Of a DNA stretch of 64,000 nucleotides, positions 26,665 through 35,140 are shown piece after piece (position 1 is the stretch's first letter; every line of letters begins with the position of its first letter). Location of the stretch: positions 170,999 through 234,998 of the forward strand of contig NZ_FNJV01000011.1 of the NCBI RefSeq assembly GCF_900103125.1, in the 5' to 3' direction. This DNA comes from Mucilaginibacter sp. OK268 (GTDB lineage Bacteria; Bacteroidota; Bacteroidia; Sphingobacteriales; Sphingobacteriaceae). Made by a program: the position numbers and the translations under genes. The notes under the pieces were generated by a model. The model was not told the origin of the DNA and ran no database searches. It worked only from the letters and a program-made list of their open reading frames with translations.

Positions 26665-26733
26665 TTATTTATTTAAGAGGGCTTTATTACTCCTACGGAG
26701 TAACCTTCCTTTTTCCTGACGATGCTATATTTC

Positions 26734-27900
26734 CTATTTCTTTAACAAATCATCAATTATCGCGGTCGCGTTCTTTTCAAAATCATCACCATAACCAACA
26801 TGTACATTGGCTATTTTTCCTTTTTTGTCAATGTAATAAAAAGTAGGAAAAGCTTTTACATGATATGATTTGACTACATCGGCCGCATTAACGTAGCCCG
26901 GGTATTTTAAACGGTAATTTTTTTCAAAGTCCAAAACAGATTGCTTACTATCTCGCTCCGTTAGGCTTGCTATTATAAAGTTTTTGCCTTTATATTTTTC
27001 AAAAAGATTATTTAATGGTTTTAAAGAAAGCATACAACCAGCACAACCAATAAAATAAAAATCCATCAATACAACTTTACCTTTCAATCGTGTTAAGGAC
27101 GTTTTCTTACCATCGGCAGTATACAAAGTCCAGCCGGGTGCAACACTCCCTAAGGCTAACAGATCAGTTTGCTCTTTGGGTAAAGCAGGCTGCTCTTTGG
27201 GTGGATGAAAGCCCTTAGGGATTGTTATCGAAGCTATATCAATATTATCCTCATTAAATTTATAATCAGAATAACGGGTTTCGGAATAATACATGGTAGC
27301 ACCATTACCAAAACTCATATCTCTTGATCTGATGATGATACAATCGGGCATACCTGATAACTTGTCGATATACAAATGCACATAGGAATAGTCGTGTTCT
27401 TTATTAATGAGCGTGTCTTTTATATTAACAATTAAATGATAGTTATCAACTGCATTGATGGTAGTATCGCTGGTTTTTACAACTTTTGACAGTCCTTTTT
27501 CCAGGCGGCCCTGTATCCATTTTAAACGCCCTGGCAATGTACTCTGTAGCGTGTAGCCCGTCATCTGCGGGCTTTGTATTTGATAAGTACTGTCATTAGG
27601 ATCTGTATGTATCAGCTGTTGCCCATTGTACAAATCTGCAGAAGTAAATTGATCATTTTCCTTTTTGGTTTCTATGTTAAGCAGATAACCCCAGTTTTTA
27701 TCACCGGATGCTTTTTCAAAAACAGCATGATTTTGTTGTGTTACCGTATCATTGGTAAATATTTCCTTCATTCTATTGACAGACCGGTAGCTAAAGTTTT
27801 TATAGCTTTCCATTTTATCCATAATTTGTCGAACTGAAACTACCTGCGCGTTCACGCTTGCACCAAACAAAACAAATGCGAGGCAGATAAATGGCTTCAT
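26734..27900 (-). CDS. Secreted TlpA-like thioredoxin protein
   Basis: The C-terminal 140 residues form a TlpA/ResA-like thioredoxin domain: LGSVAPGWTLYTADGKKTSL, then VVLMDFYFIGCAGCML with the CxxC redox site, then GYVNAADVVKSYHVKAFPTFY with the cis-Pro. The first 230 residues are a secreted domain with no known name, rich in beta strands. I place the start at the ATG at 27900, giving signal peptide MKPFICLAFVLFGASVNAQ; the frame is open to 27987 with another ATG at 27924. It probably works in periplasmic thiol reduction. It converges with the beta-lactamase gene. Confidence 0.8.
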   Translation of the reverse strand: MKPFICLAFVLFGASVNAQVVSVRQIMDKMESYKNFSYRSVNRMKEIFTNDTVTQQNHAVFEKASGDKNWGYLLNIETKKENDQFTSADLYNGQQLIHTDPNDSTYQIQSPQMTGYTLQSTLPGRLKWIQGRLEKGLSKVVKTSDTTINAVDNYHLIVNIKDTLINKEHDYSYVHLYIDKLSGMPDCIIIRSRDMSFGNGATMYYSETRYSDYKFNEDNIDIASITIPKGFHPPKEQPALPKEQTDLLALGSVAPGWTLYTADGKKTSLTRLKGKVVLMDFYFIGCAGCMLSLKPLNNLFEKYKGKNFIIASLTERDSKQSVLDFEKNYRLKYPGYVNAADVVKSYHVKAFPTFYYIDKKGKIANVHVGYGDDFEKNATAIIDDLLKK

Positions 27901-28046
27901 AAGTCTTCTGATAAGGTAAATCATGCTATGTGGGTTATAATTATCAATCAGCTCTCTAAGATAATCCAAAAAGAAAAGCCTAAACAAACCTTAACTTTTT
28001 TTAACAACCCTCCGTAGCGTGCGCAGATAAATCGCTTTAAAAATTT

Positions 28047-28167
28047 GTTTGGCTAAAGCCGTTTTTCAAATGCCCCTACCCGCCCCATAAATGGGACGGC
28101 AATGAATTTTGATTTTACTTATAACTGTTTTTGCTATTAATTGCCGTTTGGCTTTAGCCAACGGTTA
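28047..28167. repeat. Inverted repeat, GGCTAAAGCC family
   Basis: Outer words ttggctaaagccg (from 28049) and gtttggctttagccaacgg (to 28164) are inverted, with an inner pair ggcaatgaa / ttaattgccg. It lies in the roughly 290-bp gap between divergent genes (TlpA-like and Crp/Fnr). I recall similar elements in other Bacteroidota genomes. The remaining gap up to 28279 is AT-rich and may hold the promoters. Confidence 0.7.
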
Positions 28168-28279
28168 AATAAAAAATATAAAAAAGGTCTTTAATCTACC
28201 CTTTTTACAACATATCATCCCAAAGTGATTTCCTTACAGCATTATACCCCTCTTCTATATTTTCCTTATTTTTGATCAT

Positions 28280-28858
28280 ATGTACGCTGAATTTGAAACT
28301 TACCTCCGGGATAATATGCAGCTGTCTGACGATGAGCTCAGACTAATTCACTCCTTTGCTGTTGAAAAAAAGGTACGCAGAAAACAGGTGCTGCTGCAGG
28401 AAGGCGAGATATGCCGCTTCAAGATATTTGTTTGCAAAGGTATATTGCGCACCTACCGTACCCGTGAAGATGGCACCGAACATATTGTCCAGTTTTCGCC
28501 AGAGAATTTGTGGGTTACCGAGCCCGAAAGTTTACATAATCATACCCCTTCCCGTTATTATATCGATGCTGTGGAAGACAGCGAACTTATCTTTTGGACC
28601 AAAAGTGATTTTGATACCCTGTTTGTACAGATCCCCCGCTTAAAATATTTTACGGAGCGGCTCATCTCCCGCAATGTCACTTTAGGCCGCGATCGGATCT
28701 TTAGCGCTATCAGCGCAACACCCGAAGAAAAATACGATGAATTTGTACAAACCTATCCCAGCGTTTTTGCACGTGTGCCCCTGCACATGATCGCGTCATA
28801 CCTCGGGCTTTCGCTCAAAACCCTTAGTCGCGTGCGGCATGCCCAGCTCAAACGATAG
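28280..28858 (+). CDS. Crp/Fnr family transcriptional regulator
   Basis: A 192-residue protein with an N-terminal cNMP-binding-like jelly roll (about residues 15-115: RRKQVLLQEGEICRFKIFVC, GTEHIVQFSPENLWV) and a C-terminal helix-turn-helix, MIASYLGLSLKTLSRVRHAQ. No iron-sulfur cysteine pattern is seen, so it is not a true Fnr. Bacteroidota have many such regulators placed beside one target gene; the SDR gene 214 bp downstream is the obvious candidate target. Confidence 0.88.
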   Translation: MYAEFETYLRDNMQLSDDELRLIHSFAVEKKVRRKQVLLQEGEICRFKIFVCKGILRTYRTREDGTEHIVQFSPENLWVTEPESLHNHTPSRYYIDAVEDSELIFWTKSDFDTLFVQIPRLKYFTERLISRNVTLGRDRIFSAISATPEEKYDEFVQTYPSVFARVPLHMIASYLGLSLKTLSRVRHAQLKR

Positions 28859-28883
28859 ATAATGAATTTTCTCAAAGAAGGGG

Positions 28884-28957
28884 TGTCACCCTGAGCTCCG
28901 TCGAAGGATAGAGCGCAGAGGCCTACCCACCATACTTCGACTGTGCTCAGTATGACA
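28884..28957. repeat. Inverted repeat, GAGCTCCGTCGAAG family, copy 2
   Basis: Starts tgtcaccctgagctccgtcg and ends catacttcgactgtgctcag then tatgaca; arms match copy 1 (15145) with several changes in the right arm. It sits between the Crp/Fnr gene and the SDR gene. Confidence 0.8.
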
Positions 28958-29071
28958 TCCTCTTTAGATAAATGAAAACAGCGTCAAATGTCCTCTTTTC
29001 CCCGTGCGGCATTGGCCAATTTTGTATTGTTAAAAAACGATTCAAATTTTTATTTATCTAATCAAAAAAAC

Positions 29072-29968
29072 ATGCGTGTATTTGTAACAGGCGCTACGGG
29101 CTTTGTAGGCTTAGCCATTGTTCAGGAATTAATAAGCGCGGGGCACCAGGTGCTTGGTCTCGCGCGTTCAGATGAGGGTGCGAAATCGCTTATTGCCGCC
29201 GGCGCCGAAGTGCACCGCGGCGATCTGGAAGATCTCGAAAGCCTGCGGTTAGGAGCAGCCATGGCCGATGGCGTTATCCACACCGCTTTTAACCACGATT
29301 TTACCAAATTTAAAGCCAGTTGTGAAGCAGACCGGCAGATTATCGGAGTGTTGGGTTCTGCGCTCATCGGTTCCGATCGTCCGCTGATCATTACTTCCGG
29401 TACCGGGCTGCTGGCAGGAAGACCGCTGGCTACCGAAGATATTGTACCCGACTTCAGCGCCTCACCTATTCCCCGTGTAGCTTCGGAAGAGGCAGCGATA
29501 GCCATAGCGGCGCAAGGCGTACGTACAGCGGTAGTTCGTCTGCCACCATCCGTGCATGACGATGGTGACCATGGCTTTGTTCCGGCGCTTATCCGCATGG
29601 CCCGGGAGAAAGGCGCTTCGGCATATATAGGCGAAGGACTCAACCGCTGGCCCACCGTGCACCGATTGGATGCCGCTCGTTTGTACAGGCTTGCGCTGGA
29701 GGACGGTTCAGCAGGAGCCCGGTATCATGGTGTTGCCGAAGAAGGTGTGTTATTCCGTGACATCGCCGGTGTGATCGGGCGCCATCTGGGTATACCGGTT
29801 GTGAGCAAGACTCCCGAAGAAGCCGCCGATCATTTTGGCTGGTTCGCGCATTTCGCGGCCATGGATAACCCGGCTTCCAGCGCCCAAACCCGCGAACAGC
29901 TGGGCTGGCAACCAAACGGCATCACCCTTATTACCGACCTGGAACAGGGAACCTATTTCGGGGAGTGA
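29072..29968 (+). CDS. Extended SDR: NAD(P)-dependent epimerase/dehydratase-like protein
   Basis: A 298-residue Rossmann protein starting MRVFVTGATGFVGLAIVQEL with the GxxGxxG cofactor loop; DxxD-type RGDLEDLESL follows. The active-site YxxxK is not obvious, as in many atypical extended SDRs. The ATG at 29072 is preferred because it puts the Rossmann motif at the N-terminus; the frame is open 84 bp further upstream. The gene is visibly richer in G+C than its neighbours, which may mean transfer. It is downstream of a Crp/Fnr regulator and flanked on both sides by repeats of one family. Substrate is unknown. Confidence 0.85.
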   Translation: MRVFVTGATGFVGLAIVQELISAGHQVLGLARSDEGAKSLIAAGAEVHRGDLEDLESLRLGAAMADGVIHTAFNHDFTKFKASCEADRQIIGVLGSALIGSDRPLIITSGTGLLAGRPLATEDIVPDFSASPIPRVASEEAAIAIAAQGVRTAVVRLPPSVHDDGDHGFVPALIRMAREKGASAYIGEGLNRWPTVHRLDAARLYRLALEDGSAGARYHGVAEEGVLFRDIAGVIGRHLGIPVVSKTPEEAADHFGWFAHFAAMDNPASSAQTREQLGWQPNGITLITDLEQGTYFGE

Positions 29969-29990
29969 AAAGGATAACACTCACAACGGA

Positions 29991-30062
29991 TGTCATGTTG
30001 AGCTCCGTCGAAACATGGTGGGCGTCTATACGCTCCACCGTTCGACGGGCTTAGGGTGACAC
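29991..30062. repeat. Inverted repeat, GAGCTCCGTCGAAG family, copy 3
   Basis: Reads tgtcatgttgagctccgtcg on the left and ttcgacgggcttagggtgac on the right. A further degenerate piece, ccgtgcgaccctaagcgtgac (30102-30122, split by a base change), follows and contains the GTG used as start of the next frame. Confidence 0.75.
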
Positions 30063-30117
30063 CCTATTTTAATAACTCCTCTTAACGCTTGCGGATCTCC
30101 ACCGTGCGACCCTAAGC

Positions 30118-30918
30118 GTGACTTATTTAGGTATTGAATGTGAGGGCGATGGAAATGATGATGATGGCGGTGTTGGCGATGATGAGGGGAGTGGCGGTGA
30201 TAATAATGATAATTTGCCACCCGATGCGGTTATAGATAAAAAAGATCCCTGCATAGAAAAAGGCATTATCAACAGAAATAATGCAAACACCACAATAGCA
30301 GCACAAAATGCAGAAATATTATCCAAATCAACTACCAATGAATATGGAACTAATCAAAAATTAACCAGCTTATTGGGCAATACTTATGTCAATACGCCCG
30401 TTACAACTGATGGTTCAACAGGGGCTTTTACACCTGGTTTTACATGGAACAGCACAGACGGGTATACCGTTGGATGGTCACATGGGCACCCGGGAGGAAA
30501 CTCGGCGTCACCTGATGATATTTTTGTAATGATAGACAATCTAACTAACCCGGATCTTATTGCCGCTGGTAGCCAATCTATAAAATTTTATCGCGATAAT
30601 GTATCGATGACCATTGTTACTAAAACAGGAAATTACGTGGTAACCGTTAAAGACTGGGGTAAATTACAAACACTCTTTGACCGATTTAAAGACGATAGTG
30701 GTGGATTTGATGATAATTATGTTAACAATAGGGATGCATATCTTGCAGATCACACCTACTTAGGCCTTGGCCTTGCCGGTGTTTACTCCCTGATGAGCAT
30801 CTTTGGCGATGCTATTAATATTTATCAGTCACCATATCCATCAACACCTTATTCACCATTAACTGTCGATCCTACTGATGCAAATCATACAGTGATCCCC
30901 AAACCATGCCCTCAATAA
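30118..30918 (+). CDS. Hypothetical protein with JAMM-like motif, probably missing its 5' part
   Basis: An open frame of 266 residues with no signal peptide and no normal start: its GTG lies in degenerate repeat sequence. It opens with an Asp/Gly/Asn-rich linker (residues 9-32) of the sort that joins domains in secreted Bacteroidota proteins. Residues 120-134 read WSHGHPGGNSASPDD, with His122, His124, Ser131 and Asp134 resembling the HxHP..SxxD metal site of JAB/MPN peptidases but one residue short. I read it as the C-terminal domain of a once longer secreted protein, cut by repeat insertion. It could still be expressed; the next gene follows by 24 bp. Confidence 0.5.
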   Translation: MTYLGIECEGDGNDDDGGVGDDEGSGGDNNDNLPPDAVIDKKDPCIEKGIINRNNANTTIAAQNAEILSKSTTNEYGTNQKLTSLLGNTYVNTPVTTDGSTGAFTPGFTWNSTDGYTVGWSHGHPGGNSASPDDIFVMIDNLTNPDLIAAGSQSIKFYRDNVSMTIVTKTGNYVVTVKDWGKLQTLFDRFKDDSGGFDDNYVNNRDAYLADHTYLGLGLAGVYSLMSIFGDAINIYQSPYPSTPYSPLTVDPTDANHTVIPKPCPQ

Positions 30919-30942
30919 ATAACCAATTATAATCACAAAAAA

Positions 30943-31476
30943 ATGAAAAAGGTAATTTTCTTATTAATCAGTATTATTTATAGCCTGTCTTCTGTAGCTC
31001 AACAAACTTCTTTAAATGAAATGGTGAGTATTCAACTTCCTGTAGGAGCAAAAAAATTGAACAACGAACAAGCGATGGCTTTTATAAACAATAAGTTTGG
31101 CAGTGATGTAGCTGCATCAAACATTTTAAAAACAAATCCGGAACATGTATATCTGATCAATGATATACTGGTATCATTCATTCCTGGAACAGCAGGCGGA
31201 CCGTTTGGTGGTGACTATCTGTTAAATGAAAAAAAAGGATTAGATGGGCTGTTCAAAAAAACCGCAGGTTATACCTCACAAATCAAAACAGTTAACAATA
31301 ATCAGATATTGGTATGTCACTATATGACAAAAAGTTTTGGCATTTATAGGTTTTTATCTATTAATAGTACAGGCACCCGTTCTTTAAACTGTCGTTTGCA
31401 ATTTGATAAAGCCGACATCGATAAGGGGGCCTTATTATCAGATAATTTATTACAGAATATAATGTTTACAAAGTAG
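30943..31476 (+). CDS. Small secreted protein, unknown function
   Basis: A 177-residue protein with signal peptide MKKVIFLLISIIYSLSSVAQ. The mature part has no motif that I recognise; it is mixed alpha/beta with QLPVGAKKLNNEQAMAFINN near the N-terminus. It follows the JAMM-motif frame by 24 bp in the same direction and ends before a strong terminator, so the two form a unit. A role as partner or inhibitor of the upstream domain is possible but unsupported by sequence. Confidence 0.75.
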   Translation: MKKVIFLLISIIYSLSSVAQQTSLNEMVSIQLPVGAKKLNNEQAMAFINNKFGSDVAASNILKTNPEHVYLINDILVSFIPGTAGGPFGGDYLLNEKKGLDGLFKKTAGYTSQIKTVNNNQILVCHYMTKSFGIYRFLSINSTGTRSLNCRLQFDKADIDKGALLSDNLLQNIMFTK

Positions 31477-31538
31477 ATAATTGATTTAAGAGTTGCATAT
31501 ATACTCTCCCTAATATTGCGTATATTTGCCGGTATAGC

Positions 31539-31577
31539 AGCCCGTTTCTCTTCCATAAAAAGAGAAACGGGCTGTTT
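31539..31577 (+). terminator. Intrinsic terminator
   Basis: Perfect 14-bp stem agcccgtttctctt (31539-31552) / aagagaaacgggct (31560-31573) with a 7-base loop, followed by gttt. It is 62 bp after the small secreted protein gene and closes that unit. The T-run is short but the stem is strong. Confidence 0.8.
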
Positions 31578-31650
31578 AGTTAAAGGGTAAAAGAGTCCCC
31601 AAATCGGCCAATTCCAACACAGTTATTTGACAATCAATTATTTAATACTT

Positions 31651-31790
31651 TTTAAAGTTTTTAAAACACGTTAAAACCGCGTTAAAATTTGTTAAAAAGT
31701 GTTAAAATCGAGGTTTTTCAAACGTTTTTGGGGCGTTTTTACGCTGTTTTTGAGCAGAAAAGTGTTAAAATTTAAGGTTTAAAAAGTTTT
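31651..31790. repeat. GTTAAAA-rich repeat region
   Basis: The word gttaaaa occurs at least five times (31670, 31681, 31691, 31701 and 31763 region), with agtgttaaaat twice, separated by a G/T-rich middle including gttttt words in inverse sense. The 31578-31890 gap has no gene; after this region comes an AT-rich stretch with aatcaataatttactaaatc, a word type also found at 62370 and 63530. Confidence 0.6.
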
Positions 31791-31890
31791 TGAAAATAGA
31801 TGTGCAGATTTCAAATGTACAAATATGCAGATGAGGTTCTGAAGGCATAAAAATCAATAATTTACTAAATCAATAATTCAGTAATTAAAT

Positions 31891-32877
31891 ATGAAGGCAG
31901 TTGTTATAAGCCAGCCCGGCGCCCCATCCGTTTTGCAGATCGCAGAAAAACCGAAACCTGCCTACGCCCTAAACGAGGTGTTAGTAAAAGTGATGGCTGC
32001 CGGGGTTAACCGCCCGGATGTAAAACAGCGCGAGGGCAAATATCCCCCACCCGCTGGTGTAGTACAGGATATCCCCGGCCTGGAAATAGCAGGCACCATA
32101 GTTGAAACCGGCGCGGCGGTTACCCAATGGAAAATTGGCGACAAAGTTTGCGCCCTGGTAGCCGGAGGCGGTTATGCCGAATACTGCAACGCTCCCGAAG
32201 GCCAATGTCTGCCTGTTCCTGAGGGACTTTCCTTTATAGAAGCCGCCTCGCTGCCCGAAACGTTTTTCACTGTTTGGAGCAATGTGTTTGATCGGGCTAA
32301 CTTAAAAGGCAATGAAACCTTGCTGGTTCATGGCGGCTCGAGCGGTATTGGGGTTACGGCCATACAAATGGCCAAAGCATTGGGCCACCCGGTTTATGTT
32401 ACCGCCGGCTCCGACGAAAAATGCCGCTTTTGTGAACAATTAGGCGCTGCCAAAGCCATCAACTATAAAACCGAAAGTTTTACCGATATCATCAAACAAC
32501 TAACCAACGACAAAGGAGTTGATGTGATACTGGACATGATAGGCGGTGATTATACACCGGGCAATATCCAGTCGCTGGCTGTTGAGGGGCGCCTGGTGAT
32601 GATCAATACCATGAAAGGCAAGGATGCCCTGGTCGACCTGGCTCAGGTAATGATGAAAAGACTGGTGATCACCGGCTCCACCTTGCGGGCCCGGGATATA
32701 GCCTTTAAAGCCGCTATCGCACAAAAGCTGCAAGAAAACATCTGGCCCCTGCTGGCATCAGGGCAAATAAAACCGGTTATCTACAAAGTTTTCAAAGCCG
32801 AAGAGGCCGCTCAGGCCCATGAGCTGATGGAAAGCAGCGCGCACACAGGAAAAATTGTGTTGAATTTCGCGCATTAA
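31891..32877 (+). CDS. NAD(P)H-quinone oxidoreductase (zinc-free MDR family)
   Basis: A 328-residue medium-chain dehydrogenase/reductase. AGVNRPDVKQREGKYPPPAG is typical of the PIG3-type quinone oxidoreductase branch. The cofactor loop is VHGGSSGIGVTAIQMAKALG, and NADPH preference is usual. No zinc ligands of alcohol dehydrogenases are seen. It would reduce quinones or other enones in the cytoplasm. It is a single gene between a repeat region and the atpD promoter region. Confidence 0.92.
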   Translation: MKAVVISQPGAPSVLQIAEKPKPAYALNEVLVKVMAAGVNRPDVKQREGKYPPPAGVVQDIPGLEIAGTIVETGAAVTQWKIGDKVCALVAGGGYAEYCNAPEGQCLPVPEGLSFIEAASLPETFFTVWSNVFDRANLKGNETLLVHGGSSGIGVTAIQMAKALGHPVYVTAGSDEKCRFCEQLGAAKAINYKTESFTDIIKQLTNDKGVDVILDMIGGDYTPGNIQSLAVEGRLVMINTMKGKDALVDLAQVMMKRLVITGSTLRARDIAFKAAIAQKLQENIWPLLASGQIKPVIYKVFKAEEAAQAHELMESSAHTGKIVLNFAH

Positions 32878-32952
32878 AAAGGCCAAAACGGGTGTGCAGA
32901 AAATATATGCAAAAATGTTGACATTGCTATTTAAATATTTGGATAGAAATCT

Positions 32953-32960
32953 TAACTTTG
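32953..32960 (+). promoter_or_regulatory. Possible -7 element for atpD-atpC
   Basis: taactttg matches the Bacteroidota -7 consensus TAnnTTTG and lies 78 bp before the atpD start. I could not find a TTTG-type -33 element at normal spacing, so the call is weak. Confidence 0.35.
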
Positions 32961-33037
32961 CGCCTCTGAAATAGCATCTTATATTTTAACAGTAACAACT
33001 ATTTCGCAGAAAAATTCTTTAAAACACCAGGTTATAT

Positions 33038-34543
33038 ATGCCAAACATTGGAAAAATATCACGGATCATTGGTCCGGTAGTTGACGTAAGTTTCGCTGAT
33101 GATGCTCATCTTCCCAAGATTTATGATGCGTTAGAGATCACGAAAGATAATGGCCAAAAAGTAATTTTAGAAGTTCAACAGCATTTGGGTGAAGATCGCG
33201 TACGTGCGATCGCGATGGATTCGACAGACGGATTGCTACGTGGCATGAAAGTGTTGGATACCGAAGCCGCTATCAAAATGCCGGTTGGCGAAAACATTAA
33301 AGGTCGCGTGTTCAACGTAGTTGGTGATGCTATTGACGGTATCGCTAACTTGGATAAATCTAATGGCCGCCCTATCCACAATGTACCTCCACGTTTCGAA
33401 GATCTATCTACCGAAACTGAAGTATTGTTCACAGGTATCAAAGTTATTGACCTGTTAGAACCTTACGCTAAAGGTGGTAAAATTGGATTGTTTGGTGGTG
33501 CCGGTGTAGGTAAAACCGTATTAATTCAGGAATTGATCAACAATATTGCCAAGGCTTATTCTGGTTTATCAGTATTTGCCGGTGTAGGTGAGCGTACCCG
33601 TGAAGGTAATGACCTTTTACGTGAGATGCTTGAATCAGGCATTATTAAATATGGCGATGGCTTTATGCACTCGATGGAAGAAGGCGGTTGGGACTTATCT
33701 AAAGTTGATACCGAAGCTTTAAAAGAGTCGAAAGCAACATTCGTTTTCGGACAAATGAACGAGCCTCCAGGTGCGCGTGCTCGTGTGGCTTTATCAGGCT
33801 TAACCATTGCCGAGTATTTCCGTGATGGTGAAGAAGATGGTAAAGGTCGTGATATCCTGTTCTTTATCGATAACATTTTCCGCTTTACACAAGCAGGTTC
33901 TGAAGTATCGGCGCTGTTAGGCCGTATGCCATCAGCGGTAGGTTACCAACCAACACTGGCTACCGAAATGGGTACCATGCAAGAGCGTATCACCTCAACC
34001 AAAAGAGGTTCAATTACCTCAGTACAGGCAGTTTACGTACCTGCGGATGACTTGACCGACCCTGCGCCGGCAACAACCTTCGCTCACTTAGATGCTACTA
34101 CTGTACTTTCACGTAAAATTGCCGAGTTAGGTATCTACCCTGCTGTGGATCCATTGGATTCTACATCACGTATCCTTAGCCCTGCTGTTTTAGGCGATGA
34201 GCATTACAATACTGCTCAACGCGTTAAAGAAACTTTACAACGTTACAAAGAGTTACAGGATATTATCGCGATCCTGGGTATGGACGAGTTATCTGAAGAA
34301 GATAAGCTGGTTGTATCCCGTGCTCGTCGTGTTCAGCGTTTCCTGTCACAACCATTCCACGTGGCCGAGCAATTTACTGGCTTAAAAGGTGTATTGGTTG
34401 ATATCAAAGAAACTATCAAAGGTTTCAACATGATCATGGACGGCGAAGTTGATGAATACCCGGAAGCAGCTTTCAACTTAGTAGGCAGCATCGAAGACGC
34501 TATTGAAAAAGGTAAAAAACTATTAGCAGAAGCTAATAACTAA
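33038..34543 (+). CDS. atpD: F1 ATP synthase subunit beta
   Basis: A 501-residue catalytic subunit. The Walker A loop GGAGVGKT is at residues 153-160, with VGERTREGNDLL and the DELSEEDKL region as further signatures. It forms the catalytic sites of the F1 head. Arg codons are mostly CGT and the gene is rich in preferred codons, as expected for high expression. Only epsilon follows; alpha, gamma, delta and Fo genes are not in this window, an arrangement known in Bacteroidota. Confidence 0.98.
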   Translation: MPNIGKISRIIGPVVDVSFADDAHLPKIYDALEITKDNGQKVILEVQQHLGEDRVRAIAMDSTDGLLRGMKVLDTEAAIKMPVGENIKGRVFNVVGDAIDGIANLDKSNGRPIHNVPPRFEDLSTETEVLFTGIKVIDLLEPYAKGGKIGLFGGAGVGKTVLIQELINNIAKAYSGLSVFAGVGERTREGNDLLREMLESGIIKYGDGFMHSMEEGGWDLSKVDTEALKESKATFVFGQMNEPPGARARVALSGLTIAEYFRDGEEDGKGRDILFFIDNIFRFTQAGSEVSALLGRMPSAVGYQPTLATEMGTMQERITSTKRGSITSVQAVYVPADDLTDPAPATTFAHLDATTVLSRKIAELGIYPAVDPLDSTSRILSPAVLGDEHYNTAQRVKETLQRYKELQDIIAILGMDELSEEDKLVVSRARRVQRFLSQPFHVAEQFTGLKGVLVDIKETIKGFNMIMDGEVDEYPEAAFNLVGSIEDAIEKGKKLLAEANN

Positions 34544-34544
34544 T

Positions 34545-34616
34545 AGAATCAAGACATAAGAATCAAGAACCAAGAGAAAAGAAAAGTCTTAACTCTTGAT
34601 TCTTGACTCTTGAATC
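34545..34616. repeat. Inverted repeat, TCAAGAATC family, copy 7
   Basis: Left arm agaatcaagacataagaatc and right arm cttgattcttgactcttga lie between atpD and atpC. The repeat is inside a two-gene operon whose products are needed in a 3:1 ratio, so a stem here could influence relative mRNA levels. Confidence 0.75.
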
Positions 34617-34625
34617 TCAACAGAA

Positions 34626-34880
34626 ATGACATTAGAAATTCTTACTCCCGATAAAAAAGTGTACGAGGGCGAAGCCACATCGGTAACCGTTCCAGGTACT
34701 TTGGGATTATTTGAAATATTAAACCACCATGCGCCTATCATCTCTACTTTACAGGATGGTAAGCTAACTGTGCGCGGTGGCAGCGCTGCTAAAGAAGAAG
34801 TTTTTTTTATTAAAGGCGGCGTGGTTGAAGTATTAAACAATAAGGTCATTATTCTTGCTGAAGGCATTCAGCACAAGTAA
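34626..34880 (+). CDS. atpC: F1 ATP synthase subunit epsilon
   Basis: An 84-residue protein with the N-terminal epsilon beta-sandwich: MTLEILTPDKKVYEGEATSV, GLFEILNHHAPIISTL. It is shorter than the E. coli form (about 139) because the C-terminal helical hairpin that inhibits ATPase is missing, which is usual in this phylum. It links the central stalk to the c-ring. A strong terminator follows 20 bp later. Confidence 0.95.
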   Translation: MTLEILTPDKKVYEGEATSVTVPGTLGLFEILNHHAPIISTLQDGKLTVRGGSAAKEEVFFIKGGVVEVLNNKVIILAEGIQHK

Positions 34881-34900
34881 CCCTTATACCTACATTTACA

Positions 34901-34935
34901 AAAAACGCCCGGGTATAACACCCGGGCGTTTTTTT
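34901..34935 (+). terminator. Intrinsic terminator of atpD-atpC
   Basis: Perfect 13-bp stem aaaaacgcccggg (34901-34913) and complement at 34921-34933 with a 7-base loop, ending in seven T. It is symmetrical, so it could work in both directions. Confidence 0.92.
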
Positions 34936-35031
34936 ATGGCATTTTTTTCGACAGGGGGATTTAACAAATTACACCAACCACAAATTAGCGCACCCTTTTG
35001 AGTTAGGGAGTAATTCAATCAACAAAAAGTT

Positions 35032-35140
35032 GGTTTACATGGTTTACACTTTTTATGGTTTACACTTATTTAATTAATTGATAGTCAATAAATTAATTTT
35101 ATTTCACTATAAAAAAACGGTTTACAGTGTAAACCATGTT
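35032..35140. repeat. GTAAACC palindromic element, copy B
   Basis: Begins ggtttacatggtttacac and ends gtttacagtgtaaaccatg. Its first half matches the reverse complement of the end of copy A (14951-15065), so the two copies are in opposite orientation about 20 kb apart. It lies in the 777-bp gap between atpC and ilvD. Confidence 0.8.

Noticed and set aside
28988..29071. Longer N-terminus for the SDR protein from the ATG at 28988
   Set aside because: The extra 28 residues precede the Rossmann motif without similarity to the family and cover a likely promoter/leader stretch.
29122..29655. A 177-codon frame on the - strand inside the SDR gene
   Set aside because: GC-rich genes keep long antisense frames open; no motif or start signal is present.
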